Notes: generated by a model not told the origin, from the letters alone. A DNA stretch of 64,000 nt from Kitasatospora sp. GP82 (GCF_029892105.1 NZ_JARZAJ010000014.1:151091-215090), one strand, 5' to 3'; numbered from the stretch's first letter, positions 27,321-35,924 are shown. Numbers and translations are program-made.

Positions 27321-28175
27321 GTGATCGTAGTAACCGGAGCAAGCGGCAACATCGGACGTGGCCTCGTCGGCCAACTCCTGGCGGAGGGTGCGCAGGTACG
27401 CGCCCTGACGCGCAACCCCGAGCGTGCCGGGCTGCCGGAGGCGGCCGAGTCCGTCCGGGCCGACCTGACCGACTCCGTATCCCTCGAACGTGCTTTCCAG
27501 GGCGCCGAATCGCTGTATCTCAACCTCGCGGCGGGCGGCAGCACCGTGGTGGGCCAGGTCGTCGACGCCGCCGTCAAGGCGGGCATTCGCCGTGTCGTCC
27601 TCAACTCCTCGCTGTCGGTGACCGACACCCCCGCCGACGACGAGGGATTCATCTCCCGGATGCACGTCCTGGCCGAGCGCGCGATCCGCGCCTCCGGGTT
27701 GGAGTGGACCTTCGTGCGCGGCGGGATGTACGCCACCAACACGCTCCAGTGGGCCGAGGGCATCAGGGCCGCCGGCGCGGTCCACGGCCCGTATCCGGAG
27801 GCGGTCGCCGCGCCCGTCCACGAGGCCGACCTGGCCGCTGTCACCGCCCGCGCCCTGCTGGACCGCAGTGGCGCCCACCTCGGTACCGCTCCCTACGTCA
27901 CAGGACCGCAGGCGGTGACCCAGGCCGGACAGGTCGCCGCGATCGGGCGCGCCATCGGGCGCGAGCTCCGTTTCGAGACGGTCTCCCCGGAGGCGGCCGC
28001 CGAAGCGATGGCCGCTCCGGGCTTCCCCAAGGAGGCCGCCCTCCAGCTCATCGGCTACCTCGGCGCGTCGGTCGGAACCGAGCCCCTGATCACCGACGAG
28101 GTCCAGCGCATCACCGGACGCCCGGCCCGCACCTTCGAGGACTGGGCCCGCGACCACGCGGACGACTTCCGCTGA
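27321..28175 (+). CDS. NmrA-like NAD(P)-binding reductase
   Basis: 284 residues. The N-terminal Rossmann motif is VTGASGNIGRGLV, and the chain lacks the YxxxK of classical SDRs, as in the NmrA/atypical SDR group. LEWTFVRGGMYATNTLQW and the late segment TGRPARTFEDWARDHADDFR are typical of the SDR_a5-like NAD(P)H-binding proteins of actinobacteria. They act as quinone or isoflavone-type reductases or redox sensors. GTG at 27321 has GGGAGG 8 bases upstream; the open frame before it is not coding-like. It stands alone with a hairpin terminator. Confidence 0.87.
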   Translation: MIVVTGASGNIGRGLVGQLLAEGAQVRALTRNPERAGLPEAAESVRADLTDSVSLERAFQGAESLYLNLAAGGSTVVGQVVDAAVKAGIRRVVLNSSLSVTDTPADDEGFISRMHVLAERAIRASGLEWTFVRGGMYATNTLQWAEGIRAAGAVHGPYPEAVAAPVHEADLAAVTARALLDRSGAHLGTAPYVTGPQAVTQAGQVAAIGRAIGRELRFETVSPEAAAEAMAAPGFPKEAALQLIGYLGASVGTEPLITDEVQRITGRPARTFEDWARDHADDFR

Positions 28176-28190
28176 CGCTCCGTCAACCGG

Positions 28191-28224
28191 CGGGGCCCGC
28201 CGCGCCTCAGGCCGGCGGGCCCCG
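28191..28224 (+). terminator. Hairpin after the NmrA-like gene
   Basis: A perfect 12-base inverted repeat (CGGGGCCCGCCG and complement) with a 10-base loop begins 15 bases after the stop codon. No T-run follows. Confidence 0.6.
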
Positions 28225-28281
28225 TCATCGCCTCGGACCGGAGGCCCGGATCGGGGTGCGGCGCGGGCCTGCCCAGGATGG

Positions 28282-28455
28282 ATGGTCGTGATCACCCACC
28301 GGGAGGACGGATACGAGATCTCGGCCGATCCGGACCGCCAGGCACCCCGGCTCGGCCGGGACACCTGGCTCACGGCCACTGCTCGCAGCAGCCGTGCGGG
28401 AGATGGCAGGCGCGGCCGGATCAGCCTTCGGCGATCTCGCGGACCTCGGAGGTGA
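28282..28455 (+). pseudogene. N-terminal fragment of a GNAT acetyltransferase
   Basis: The ATG at 28282 begins VVITHREDGYEISADPDR, which matches the first strand of a group of small GNAT proteins (GYEISTDPxRLD type). After about 30 codons resemblance ends and the frame stops at 28453-28455, overlapping the end of the YCII gene on the other strand. The fold cannot form from this fragment. Confidence 0.4.
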
Positions 28456-28777
28456 CGGTCCAGTGCTCCGGGTGGATCTGGAGGAAGCGCTTGGTCCACT
28501 CCAGAGCCTCGGCCTTGTCCTTCGCCCGGAGGATGGCGTAACCGCCGACGACCTCCTTGGTCTCGGTGAAGGGCCCGTCGGCGTAGCTGAGCCTGCCGCC
28601 GGACCAGGTGACCCGGGTGCCCTCGGAGGTCGGGGTGAGGGCGGCCGTCTCCAGCATGACCCCGGTCTTGGTGATCTCCTCGAACAGTGCGCCCATCCGC
28701 TCCGCGAACTCGGGGCCGGGATCGTCGGTGGGGGCGTTCTGCTCGTCGATGCGGATCAAAGTCAGGTAACGCGGCAT
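28421..28777 (-). CDS. YCII-related (DGPF domain) protein
   Basis: 118 residues. The signature DGPFTETKEVVGGYAIL is present together with the N-terminal strand RYLTLIRIDE and the C-terminal EHWTVTSEVREIAE. DGPF/YCII proteins are small alpha/beta barrels of uncertain role, often near sigma-factor genes; no such factor is near here. The ATG at 28777 has GAGGAG upstream. Confidence 0.9.
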   Translation of the reverse strand: MPRYLTLIRIDEQNAPTDDPGPEFAERMGALFEEITKTGVMLETAALTPTSEGTRVTWSGGRLSYADGPFTETKEVVGGYAILRAKDKAEALEWTKRFLQIHPEHWTVTSEVREIAEG

Positions 28778-28934
28778 GGTGACTCCTCGGTCGGGAGAGC
28801 TGGGACTTTCCCCGCCTCTCACCCTTGCGTCGAACGGGAGACGGCCGGATCGACGGCCCCCACGGAATTCTTCTGAGAATCTTCCGGGGCGGCCACCAGT
28901 GCGGTGAGCTGGTGGGCGGGCCGGCGGGCCGGGC

Positions 28935-29285
28935 CTATCGCCCGACCGGCATGGTGATGAAGCCCAGGGCGGCGACCAGCATGACGCCGGGGGCGACAGC
29001 CGAAACGAGACCGCGTCCGCCTCGCGGCACGAAGCGGACGACGGGCCACTGGAGTACCACGAGTACGACGGCCGCCGTGATGGCCGACTCCGAGAACGAG
29101 TACTGCGCGGAGGCCTGCGGACAGCCCGTCGACGTGCAGGGGTCGAAGGCCATGGCCGCGAATCCCGAGATGACGCGGACGACGGGGTAGAGCAGGATCG
29201 TCAGAACCGTCGACACCAGCGGCGCCCGCCACCGGGAACCGCTCGGGGCCGAGGTGTCGGGCAGCTTGCTTCGAGAGTTCGTCAT
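28935..29285 (-). CDS. Small integral membrane protein, unknown
   Basis: 116 residues with three hydrophobic segments: about 20-45 (VSTVLTILLYPVVRVISGFAAMAF), 65-85 (SAITAAVVLVVLQWPVV) and 92-113 (LVSAVAPGVMLVAALGFI). A pair of Cys in PCTSTGC lies in the loop after the first helix, probably outside the cell. AGGA precedes the ATG at 29285. No family name can be given safely. It lies downstream of the AraC gene on the same strand, with a 210-base gap. Confidence 0.6.
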   Translation of the reverse strand: MTNSRSKLPDTSAPSGSRWRAPLVSTVLTILLYPVVRVISGFAAMAFDPCTSTGCPQASAQYSFSESAITAAVVLVVLQWPVVRFVPRGGRGLVSAVAPGVMLVAALGFITMPVGR

Positions 29286-29495
29286 ACGGCGATCCTGTCC
29301 GCCGGCGAGGTCCGGCGCATCCGCCCCCGTACTCAGGGACGCCGGGACGACGTACTCATTCGCCCGCTCCCACGGCCGGGTCCTTGATCGCCTGCGACCG
29401 CTGGGCTCGTCCGGTCTGCCGTCCCCGGCCGGTCGCGCGCAGGTGAGGGCGAGGGGCATCTGCGCGAGGTCACGGCATCGGGGCGGCTCGGTCGT

Positions 29496-30422
29496 TCACG
29501 CGGCTGGGCGCAGCCGGCGGCGGTACTGGCCCGGCGGTAGGCCGTGGGTGCGTTTGAAGGCCTTGGCGAACGCGAACTCCGAGCCGTAGCCGACCAGTTC
29601 GCCGACTGCCCCGAGCGCAGTGTCCGACTCGCGCAGCAGCGTGGCCGCGGTGGTCATCCGCCAGCGGGTGAGGTAGGCGAGCGGGGGTTCGCCGACCAGT
29701 GCGGTGAATCGGCGGGCGAAGGCGGCGCGGGACAGGCCGACGCGATCGCCGAGGTCCTCCACCGTCCAGCGGCGGCCCGGGTCGCTGTGGATCGCGCGCA
29801 GCGCGGGCGCGATGGCGGGGTCGGTCAACGCGGCGGCCCAGCCCGCCTTCGCGTCGGCGGGCTGGTCGTCGTACCAGGCGCGCAGGATGTAGAGCAGCAG
29901 CAGGTCGATCAGCTCGGCGACGATCCCTTCGGAGCCTGGCCGGGGCTGCTCGACCTCCGCGCCGAGCATGTCGATCGCGTAGCGCAGCGCCTGGTGGCGG
30001 CTGCGGTGCGGGGACAGGTGGATCACCTCGGGCAGCGCGGCGAGCAGCGGGTGCGGCTGTTCCTGGTCGAGGTGGTAGGCGCCGCAGAGCAGGGATGTGC
30101 GGGGCCCGGGGCCGTCCACCGTGATCTGCCCGATGGGGGAGGAGGGATCGGCCCGCTCCGGTGCGAACTCGACGACGGGGGAGCCGGGGTTGTCGGTCAG
30201 GATGTGCTCCGCGCCGTTGCGCAGGAACACGATGTCACCAGGGCTCAACGGAATTGACGAGCCGTCAGGTGTGATGAGCCAGCAGGTGCCCGACATGACC
30301 ACGTGGAAGCCGGTGCCCTTGCCTTCGGGGAAGCGCAGGCCCCAGGGCGCCCGGCACTCGGTGCGGGCGGAGCGCGGCCGGCCGGTCCGCATGGAGGCGA
30401 CCACCTCGGTGAGGATGTCCAT
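29496..30422 (-). CDS. AraC-family regulator with a cupin ligand domain
   Basis: 308 residues. The N-terminal cupin_6 domain (about 20-190) includes GFHVVMSGTCWLI and LSPGDIVFLRNGAEH. The C-terminal AraC double HTH (about 205-305) has TVEDLGDRVGLSRAAFARRFTALVG as HTH1 in parts, and ELVGYGSEFAFAKAFKRTHGLPPGQYRRR as HTH2. This group often controls a divergent oxidoreductase, as here with the quinone-oxidoreductase-like gene. The ATG at 30422 has no clear ribosome binding site. A 10-base inverted repeat in the intergenic region is a likely binding site. Confidence 0.92.
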   Translation of the reverse strand: MDILTEVVASMRTGRPRSARTECRAPWGLRFPEGKGTGFHVVMSGTCWLITPDGSSIPLSPGDIVFLRNGAEHILTDNPGSPVVEFAPERADPSSPIGQITVDGPGPRTSLLCGAYHLDQEQPHPLLAALPEVIHLSPHRSRHQALRYAIDMLGAEVEQPRPGSEGIVAELIDLLLLYILRAWYDDQPADAKAGWAAALTDPAIAPALRAIHSDPGRRWTVEDLGDRVGLSRAAFARRFTALVGEPPLAYLTRWRMTTAATLLRESDTALGAVGELVGYGSEFAFAKAFKRTHGLPPGQYRRRLRPAA

Positions 30423-30466
30423 AGGGCGAGTCTAGGGCCATGACGGGCGAATGGGGAGGCTATAGC

Positions 30467-30512
30467 GAGACGATGAGACATTAATCAGAGATTCTTGGCC
30501 ATTCATCGTCTC
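30467..30512. promoter_or_regulatory. Inverted-repeat operator between AraC and oxidoreductase genes
   Basis: GAGACGATGA at 30467-30476 is exactly repeated in inverse form as TCATCGTCTC at 30503-30512. The two half sites are centred 36 bases apart, suited to two regulator subunits or a DNA loop. The sequence between is AT-rich and probably contains the promoter. Confidence 0.6.
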
Positions 30513-30585
30513 TCTGTGGCTCTCTATCGTTGGTTCCAGAGGCGGTCGGCAGCAGCCGGACCGCAGTCGGAAGGAGCAACCAGTC

Positions 30586-31518
30586 ATGCGAGTCGTCACC
30601 CAGCAAGCCTTCGGAGCGCCCGAGGTCCTCCAGGTGGCCGAGGCCGCGAAGCCCGAGCCGCTGCCCAGCGAAGTCCTGGTCCGGGTGCACGCCAGCGGGG
30701 TGAACCCGGTCGACGCCTACGTCCGCGCGGGCGCATTCCCCTTGCTCGGTGAGCCGCCTTTCGTGCTCGGCTGGGACGTCTCCGGTGTGGTCGAGGAGGT
30801 GGTGCCCGGGGTCACCCGGTTCGCCGTCGGCGACGAGGTCTACGGCATGCCGTTCTTCCCGCGCGCAGCGGGCGGGTACGGCGAGTACGTCGCGGCACCC
30901 TCGCGCCAGTTCGCCCGCAAGCCCGAGGGGTTGGACCATGTGCAGGCCGCCGCGCTGCCGCTGGCCGGACTGACGGCATGGCAGGGACTGGTGGATGCCG
31001 CAGGTCTGGCGGAGGGCCAGCGAGTGCTGATCCACGGTGGCGGTGGCGGTGTCGGCCACCTGGCGGTGCAGATCGCCAAGGCGCGCGGCGCGGAGGTCTA
31101 CACCACGGCCAGTGCGGCCAAGCGCGACTTCGTCCGCGAGCTCGGTGCGGACCACGTGCTCGACTACCGGACCACCGACTTCGCCGAGGAGCTCCGCGAC
31201 CTCGACGTCGTCCTCGACACCATCGGCAACGGCTACGGCGAGCGCTCGCTGCGTACCCTGCGGGGCGGTGGTGCGCTGGTCACCATCGTGCAGCGTACCG
31301 ACGCCGAACTCGCCGCCCGTACCGCAGCGGAGGGCAAGCGCTTCGCCGGCGTCACGGTGGAGCCGGACCACGTCGGCCTGGAGGCGCTGACCGGGCTGGT
31401 CGAGACCGGCCGCCTGCGACCCTACGTCGAGCACGTGCTGCCGCTGGAACAGGCCGCCAAGGCGCATGCGCTGGTCGAGTCGGGCCGCACCCAGGGCAAG
31501 ATCGTGCTGACCGTCTGA
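30586..31518 (+). CDS. NADPH:quinone oxidoreductase-like enzyme (zinc-free MDR family)
   Basis: 310 residues. GroES-like N-terminal domain (ASGVNPVDAYVRAG, LGWDVSGVVEEV) and a Rossmann domain with GGGGGVG at 151-157 followed by AVQIAKARGAEVYTTAS. The catalytic zinc ligands of alcohol dehydrogenases are absent, as expected for quinone oxidoreductases. It reduces quinones or enones with NADPH. GAAGGAG lies 9 bases before the ATG. It is divergent from the AraC gene, its likely regulator. Confidence 0.9.
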   Translation: MRVVTQQAFGAPEVLQVAEAAKPEPLPSEVLVRVHASGVNPVDAYVRAGAFPLLGEPPFVLGWDVSGVVEEVVPGVTRFAVGDEVYGMPFFPRAAGGYGEYVAAPSRQFARKPEGLDHVQAAALPLAGLTAWQGLVDAAGLAEGQRVLIHGGGGGVGHLAVQIAKARGAEVYTTASAAKRDFVRELGADHVLDYRTTDFAEELRDLDVVLDTIGNGYGERSLRTLRGGGALVTIVQRTDAELAARTAAEGKRFAGVTVEPDHVGLEALTGLVETGRLRPYVEHVLPLEQAAKAHALVESGRTQGKIVLTV

Positions 31519-31758
31519 ACCGGACGCCGGACGGCGGCTCGGAGAGTGCCCCGAGGGGCGCGGTCCCGGGCCGCTCTCCGGGATCCGCCGGAGGAGTTGC
31601 TGTTTCCGCGGTGAGTGCCGGCAGATGCGAGTGGGGCAGTGAAGTAAGGCCCTGGCCGGAGCTGTTGGGCTTCCCACTGGTGAAGTCCAAGATCATCCGC
31701 CAGAATGGCGGCGGCCGGAGTCCCGGCCTCCATTTCTTCGCGCCCCGGGGGATCCCGC

Positions 31759-32469
31759 ATGTCCGATCAAGCTGCGCCTGCGCCTGCGCCCGCCCGCAGA
31801 GGCTCCGCCAACCTGGTCGGCTGGCTGACCACTGTCGTCTTCAACGTCGTCGCGCCGATCGTGATCTACGGTCAGCTGAAGGACCACGGGTGCAGCGAGT
31901 TCACCGCGATCCTGCTCTCCGGCCTCGGTCCGGTGATCGACATAGCCATCTACCTGGCCTGGCACCGGCGGGTGGACGAGTTCGCGATCCTCTCGCTGGT
32001 CTTCGTGGCGCTCAGCCTGGTGATCTCACTCATCGGGCCGCACGATGCCAAACTGCTGCTGGCCAAGGACTCCTTCGTCACCGGTCTGCTCGGCGTGGTC
32101 TATCTCGCCACCCTGGCGATGCCCCGCCCGCTGATGTTCTACTTCGGTCGCAAGTTCGCCACCGACGGCACGCCGCAGATGATCGAGTGGTGGAACGGGA
32201 TGTGGCAGTACGAGGGCTTCCGCCGGGTGCAGCGCAACCTGACCATCGGCTGGGGCGTGGCGTTCATCGCCGAGGCGGCGATCCGGATCGCCCTCGTGTA
32301 CAGCCTCTCGGACGGCACCATGGTCACGGTCAACAACGTCCTGCCGTACGCGGTCATCGGCGGCCTGGTCTACTGGACGATCACCTACAGCAAGCGGGCC
32401 GGCGCCAAGGGTGCGGCGAGGCTGGCCGCGGCGCAACAGGCCGCGAGCGCTGAAGCTGCACAGATGTAG
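31759..32469 (+). CDS. VC0807-like multi-pass membrane protein
   Basis: 236 residues, 6-7 transmembrane segments. The pattern resembles the VC0807 family: NLVGWLTTVVFNVVAPIVIY at the first helix, LLSGLGPVIDIAIYLAWHRRVDEFAIL in the second and third, FYFGRKFATDG before a cytosolic loop with EWWNGMWQYEGFRRVQRN. The function is unknown; relatives are found near oxidoreductases and regulators. The ATG at 31759 is chosen because it starts the protein 13 residues before the first helix region. A hairpin follows the stop codon. Confidence 0.8.
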   Translation: MSDQAAPAPAPARRGSANLVGWLTTVVFNVVAPIVIYGQLKDHGCSEFTAILLSGLGPVIDIAIYLAWHRRVDEFAILSLVFVALSLVISLIGPHDAKLLLAKDSFVTGLLGVVYLATLAMPRPLMFYFGRKFATDGTPQMIEWWNGMWQYEGFRRVQRNLTIGWGVAFIAEAAIRIALVYSLSDGTMVTVNNVLPYAVIGGLVYWTITYSKRAGAKGAARLAAAQQAASAEAAQM

Positions 32470-32475
32470 ACCACT

Positions 32476-32520
32476 GCGGACGGACGGTGTCGGGCACGAA
32501 GCTCGGCGCCGTCCGTCCGC
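32476..32520 (+). terminator. Hairpin terminator after the VC0807-like gene
   Basis: A perfect 12-base inverted repeat (GCGGACGGACGG at 32476-32487 and complement at 32509-32520) with a 21-base loop starts 6 bases after the stop codon. It makes read-through into the following dioxygenase gene less likely. Confidence 0.6.
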
Positions 32521-32563
32521 CCGGTCGGATCGGGCTCTTCTTGCTGATCACCGGTCCCGGCAG

Positions 32564-33337
32564 TTGGCCGGCCTGGTCGGGGAGTTACGGGAGGCCCTTC
32601 GCGACCGGGCCAGCGTGATCGTCGTCCCGCGGATGCATCTGGCGCACCTCGATGTCGAGGACCGGGGTGTGCTGCTCTACTGCCTGGCCGTGGGCCTGGG
32701 ATACCCCACGGGTACCGATCCCCGGCAGAACCAGGTCGTGTGGCCGGTGACCGCCCGGGCGAAGAACGGCGAATACTTCGCCACCTACTCGGAGTTGGAC
32801 TCCGAGGCCGCCTACCACACCGACGCGCAGTACTACCCGGACCCGGAGCGGTACTTCCTGCTCTACGCGGTGTGGTCCGCCCGTTGCGGAGGGGGCGAGA
32901 GCCGGCTCCGGACCAACGACCACATCATGGAGCACCTGAGTGCCAGCGGCGAGGGCCGCCGGGCGCTCAGGGTACTGCGGGCCCTGGACGTTCCCTTCAG
33001 GATTCCGACCGTCTACACCGGCAGCGGCAGAGCCGAGGAGAAGAAGTACACGCTCGCGCCCGTCATAGGGGAGAAGAACACGCTGCGCTGGCGGAAGGAC
33101 ACGGTCGAAAAGGGCCTTGCCGAACGCCCCGAATACGACCACCCGGATCTGCGCGACTCCCTCAGGACGCTTGAGACGGCACTGGCGGAGGCACCGCACG
33201 AAGTCCGGTTGACCCTGGGCGACGACAGTCTCGTACTGGTCGACAATCACCGGGCGGTGCACGCGCGTACGGCGTTCACCGATCACCAGCGCCATCTTCT
33301 GCGCATCCGGTTCCACGACCGTCAGCACGTACGCTGA
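32564..33337 (+). CDS. TauD/clavaminate-synthase-like 2-oxoglutarate/Fe(II) dioxygenase, N-terminus uncertain
   Basis: 257 residues from a TTG at 32564; the real start is unclear. The metal ligands are visible as HTDAQYYPDPERYF (HxD, near residue 85) and the distal His in VDNHRAVHARTAF, with the 2-oxoglutarate-binding Arg after it in LLRIRF. The N-terminal part LREALRDRASVIVVPRM is as in TauD-like proteins, but family members normally have 20-40 more residues. No start with a ribosome binding site exists between the terminator at 32520 and residue 1. It may have lost its 5' end. The substrate is unknown. The MFS gene follows 56 bases later. Confidence 0.7.
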   Translation: MAGLVGELREALRDRASVIVVPRMHLAHLDVEDRGVLLYCLAVGLGYPTGTDPRQNQVVWPVTARAKNGEYFATYSELDSEAAYHTDAQYYPDPERYFLLYAVWSARCGGGESRLRTNDHIMEHLSASGEGRRALRVLRALDVPFRIPTVYTGSGRAEEKKYTLAPVIGEKNTLRWRKDTVEKGLAERPEYDHPDLRDSLRTLETALAEAPHEVRLTLGDDSLVLVDNHRAVHARTAFTDHQRHLLRIRFHDRQHVR

Positions 33338-33393
33338 TCTGCCCTCTGAGGTAATTCGTTCGGCGGCATCGGATAAATCGAGGAGACCTGTTC

Positions 33394-34473
33394 ATGGTCA
33401 TGCGCTGGACGCGCGCTCCAGCCGGCGGCGGCCTGGCGGTTCCGGCCACCGGTGGGGCGGGAGAGCGCGGCGGCACTGACGGTCCGTCCGGGACGGTCCT
33501 GTCGCCCACCCGGAAGCGGCTGGTGCTGACCGTCGCGTGTATGAGCACCGTCCTGGTGAACCTGGACAACACCATCGTCAACGTGGCGTTGCCCGGGATC
33601 CGTGCGCAACTGCACCCGAGCCTGTCCGGCCTGCAGTGGATCGTCGACTCCTATCTGATGACGCTGGCCGCGCTGCTGATCCTCAGCGGGTCCCTGTTCA
33701 CCGTCATCGAGGTGCCACGGCTCGGCGCCGGTTCGGGCCTGATCCGGGGAGGCATCGTCGTCACCGTCCTGTCCGCTGCCGCCCTGGTGATGGTGGAGCG
33801 CCGTCGCACGGACCCGCTCATCGACTTCCGGTTCTTCCGCAGCGTGCCCTTCTCGCTCTCGATGCTCATCGCCGTGCTGACCTACTCGGCCATGGGGGGA
33901 TTCCTCTTCCTCAACACCGTCTACCTGCAGGACGTCTGCGGCTATGCGCCGTTCCGGGCCGGCCTCTACACCCTGCCGATGGCGCTCGGCACGATCGTCG
34001 GAGCGCAGCTGGCCGCGTGGTTGGTCCGGGTGCGGGGTGCGGTGGTCGCGCTGGTGGCGGCCGGGGCCAGCATGACGGGCGCGGCGGTGATCACCGGCGC
34101 GGTCGTCGGCAGCGACACGTCGTTCTTCCTGCTGACCGGCTACACGCTGCTCGGTCTGGGGTTCGGCGGTGCCAACACGCCGGTCAACAACACCGCGATG
34201 GCGGGGATGCCGCGCAGCCGGGCGGGGGTTGCCGGCGCGCTCGCCTCCAGCAGCAGACAGCTGGGCCAGTCGCTCGGGGTGGCCGTCTACGGGGCCATCT
34301 CCAGCGCCGGTTCCGGGAGGTACTCCGTTGCCGCCTATGCCTCGGTGAGCCTGCCTGGGTGGTGCGTCATCGCGGGAACCGGGCTCGTCATCACCGTCCT
34401 CGGCGTCGTGGCCTCCAGCCGCGGTGCCCGGCGGTCGGCCGAGCGCGTCTCCGTCGGCTTCGACGAGTCCTGA
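33394..34473 (+). pseudogene. DHA2-type MFS transporter with an in-frame internal deletion
   Basis: 359 residues, good start (GAGGAGA before ATG). The first two helices are normal (VLVNLDNTIVNVALPGI, LQWIVDSYLMTLAALLILSGSL, which appear in this order). After SGSL at residue 101 the chain jumps to FTVIEVPRLGAGSGLI, which in DHA2 proteins belongs about 130 residues later, after helix 6. Motif A (GSLADRxGRRR) and helices 3-6 are therefore missing, while the C-terminal half (DFRFFRSVPFS to the end) is intact. Family length is about 480-500. The reading frame is preserved, but transport is unlikely. Confidence 0.8.
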
Positions 34474-34487
34474 GCCCGGGGCGCCGG

Positions 34488-34550
34488 CTCGCCCTGTATG
34501 CGTCGGTGCCCCCACGGCGGGTTCTCCCGAACCAGGCGCAGGATCAACCC
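34488..34550 (-). mobile_element. Scrap of an integrase-type transposase
   Basis: The minus strand reads LILRLVRENPPWGHRRIQGE, a conserved integrase segment of IS3/IS481-type transposases (RLARENPxWGYRRIxGEL). Only about 20 codons remain. A related scrap at 37098-37205 ends in a similar GEPAP sequence. Confidence 0.6.
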
Positions 34551-34653
34551 CCTTGCCTCCTCGGGTATCGGCGGTCGGGGAACGGCGGGTTCCGGCAGGC
34601 CTGCGGCGGGCTTCGTCGGCAGCGCGGTTCGGCCGGCTCGGGCGCGGCCGGCG

Positions 34654-35253
34654 TCAGGCGTTCTGGACTCGCTGACGGGCGCGGTAGGCCCGCAGGTTGG
34701 CGGCGTTGCCGCAGGTTTTGACGTCGTGCCAGACGCCGCTGTTGTTGCGTGAGCGGTCGTAGAACGCGGCGCGACAGCGGGGGTTGCGGCAGGTCTTGAG
34801 GCGGCGGCGGGTGTCGGCCCGCTGCCCTTCGAAGGCGGCGACGAGCACGAGCGAGGCCAGGCGTCGCCAGCCGGTGCCGCGCGACTCCAGGCGGACGAGG
34901 CCGTCCTCGCCGAGCTGTAGCGCGGCAGTCGCGCTGTGCAGCACCGGCACCGCCGATTCGGTCTCCGGCACGTCCTCGCGTGCCTGGGTGGTCAGTCGGT
35001 GTAGCTCGTCGCGGAAGGCTCGCAGCTCGTCCAGGCCGTCGGCGTCCAGCGCCACCTGGGGGACGGGCTGCCCGGTGACGGCAGACCACTGGGCGGTCGC
35101 GTCGTCCACCCAGGCTTGCGCGGCAGCGAGGTCGGAGAGAAGATCCGCTTGCCGCGGTGCGCCTGCGGCGACGGTGTTGAGCAGGTCCTGGACCAGGCCG
35201 AGGCCGCCAGGGGCGGACTCCAGCTCGTAACGGGCGGTTGCGGGCCAGGTCAT
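34654..35253 (-). CDS. CGNR zinc-finger regulator with ABATE domain
   Basis: 199 residues. N-terminal ABATE (putative stress-response) domain at about 10-140, then the CGNR zinc finger: LKTCRNPRCRAAFYDRSRN, followed by WHDVKTCGNAANLRAYRARQR. The four Cys (CxxxxC...C and the CGN Cys) bind zinc, and the segment is thought to bind DNA. A perfect AGGAGGTG precedes the ATG at 35253 by 7 bases. The start overlaps the stop of a 43-codon frame as ATGA. Confidence 0.92.
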   Translation of the reverse strand: MTWPATARYELESAPGGLGLVQDLLNTVAAGAPRQADLLSDLAAAQAWVDDATAQWSAVTGQPVPQVALDADGLDELRAFRDELHRLTTQAREDVPETESAVPVLHSATAALQLGEDGLVRLESRGTGWRRLASLVLVAAFEGQRADTRRRLKTCRNPRCRAAFYDRSRNNSGVWHDVKTCGNAANLRAYRARQRVQNA

Positions 35254-35381
35254 CGCGGAACACCTCCTGAACGGCTGACGGGCTGTCCATCCTTGCACAG
35301 CTGATCGACACGCCCGGCGGCCCTGTCGTCAGCCGCCCTGGAAATCCAGGGGGTGGCGTCGGTCTTGATGCTCTCGCTCAT
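35250..35381 (-). CDS. Small ORF coupled to the CGNR gene
   Basis: 43 codons from an ATG at 35381 with AGGAG about 9 bases upstream: SESIKTDATPWISRAADDRA then a basic tail. Its TGA overlaps the ATG of the CGNR gene (ATGA), which implies translational coupling. It may be a leader peptide or the shrunken remains of a larger enzyme gene whose regulator followed. I recognise no family. Confidence 0.4.
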   Translation of the reverse strand: MSESIKTDATPWISRAADDRAAGRVDQLCKDGQPVSRSGGVPR

Positions 35382-35587
35382 GGCGGACGACTCCTGACTT
35401 GGGCGCCGGCCGTCCCTGGCGGGCGCCAACGCCTTGATATGTAAGAGCCGTAACTCTGTAAGATGTGTCAGGCAAGGGATGTCGCCATCGACGGCTGATC
35501 GGCCTGGCCGTGCCCGGCGCAGGGCCGGAGCATCGCTGGTGTCCGGTCATGGACGGCTGCCGGTTCCGTGCACCGACGCACCTGCGG

Positions 35588-35896
35588 TTACTGGATCGTG
35601 CCCTTCGTGGGCATGCCCAGGGGGATGTTCTCGAGCCGCCAGACATCGGAGGGGCGCTCCAGTGCCCCGTCGATGAGCTCGCGGATCCGTGCGTAGACCC
35701 GTCCGTGGGCGTGCGCCTGGAGGTGTTCGGGTGTGGTCCAGCGCTCGACGATGAGGACCGACTCGCCGTCCGTTTGGACGGCGAACAGCTCGCAGCCGTG
35801 CTCCTGGTGGATCAGCGGGACTGTCTCGCGGTAGGCGTCCAGGACCTCCTGCAGGCGGCCGGGTTCGGGGTGTACGTGGGCGATGACGATGGCCAT
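35588..35896 (-). CDS. Antibiotic biosynthesis monooxygenase (ABM) domain protein
   Basis: 102 residues. The ABM pattern is clear: AIVIAHVHPEPGRLQEVLDAY, EHGCELFAVQTD and SVLIVERWTTPEHLQAHAHG, a dimeric ferredoxin-like fold that oxidises quinols or acts on small aromatic compounds without cofactor. GAGGAGA precedes the ATG at 35896. It lies 28 bases downstream of the SDR gene, in an operon that began with an old yellow enzyme. Confidence 0.87.
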   Translation of the reverse strand: MAIVIAHVHPEPGRLQEVLDAYRETVPLIHQEHGCELFAVQTDGESVLIVERWTTPEHLQAHAHGRVYARIRELIDGALERPSDVWRLENIPLGMPTKGTIQ

Positions 35897-35924
35897 GCCG
35901 TCTTCTCCTCGGGTGGCTTTCCGG

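Noticed and set aside
25238..27844. A very long minus-strand frame of 868 codons.
   Set aside because: Only its last 116 codons, the chagasin-like protein, have a family and a ribosome binding site; the rest is antisense to the NmrA gene or out of frame with the protease remnant.
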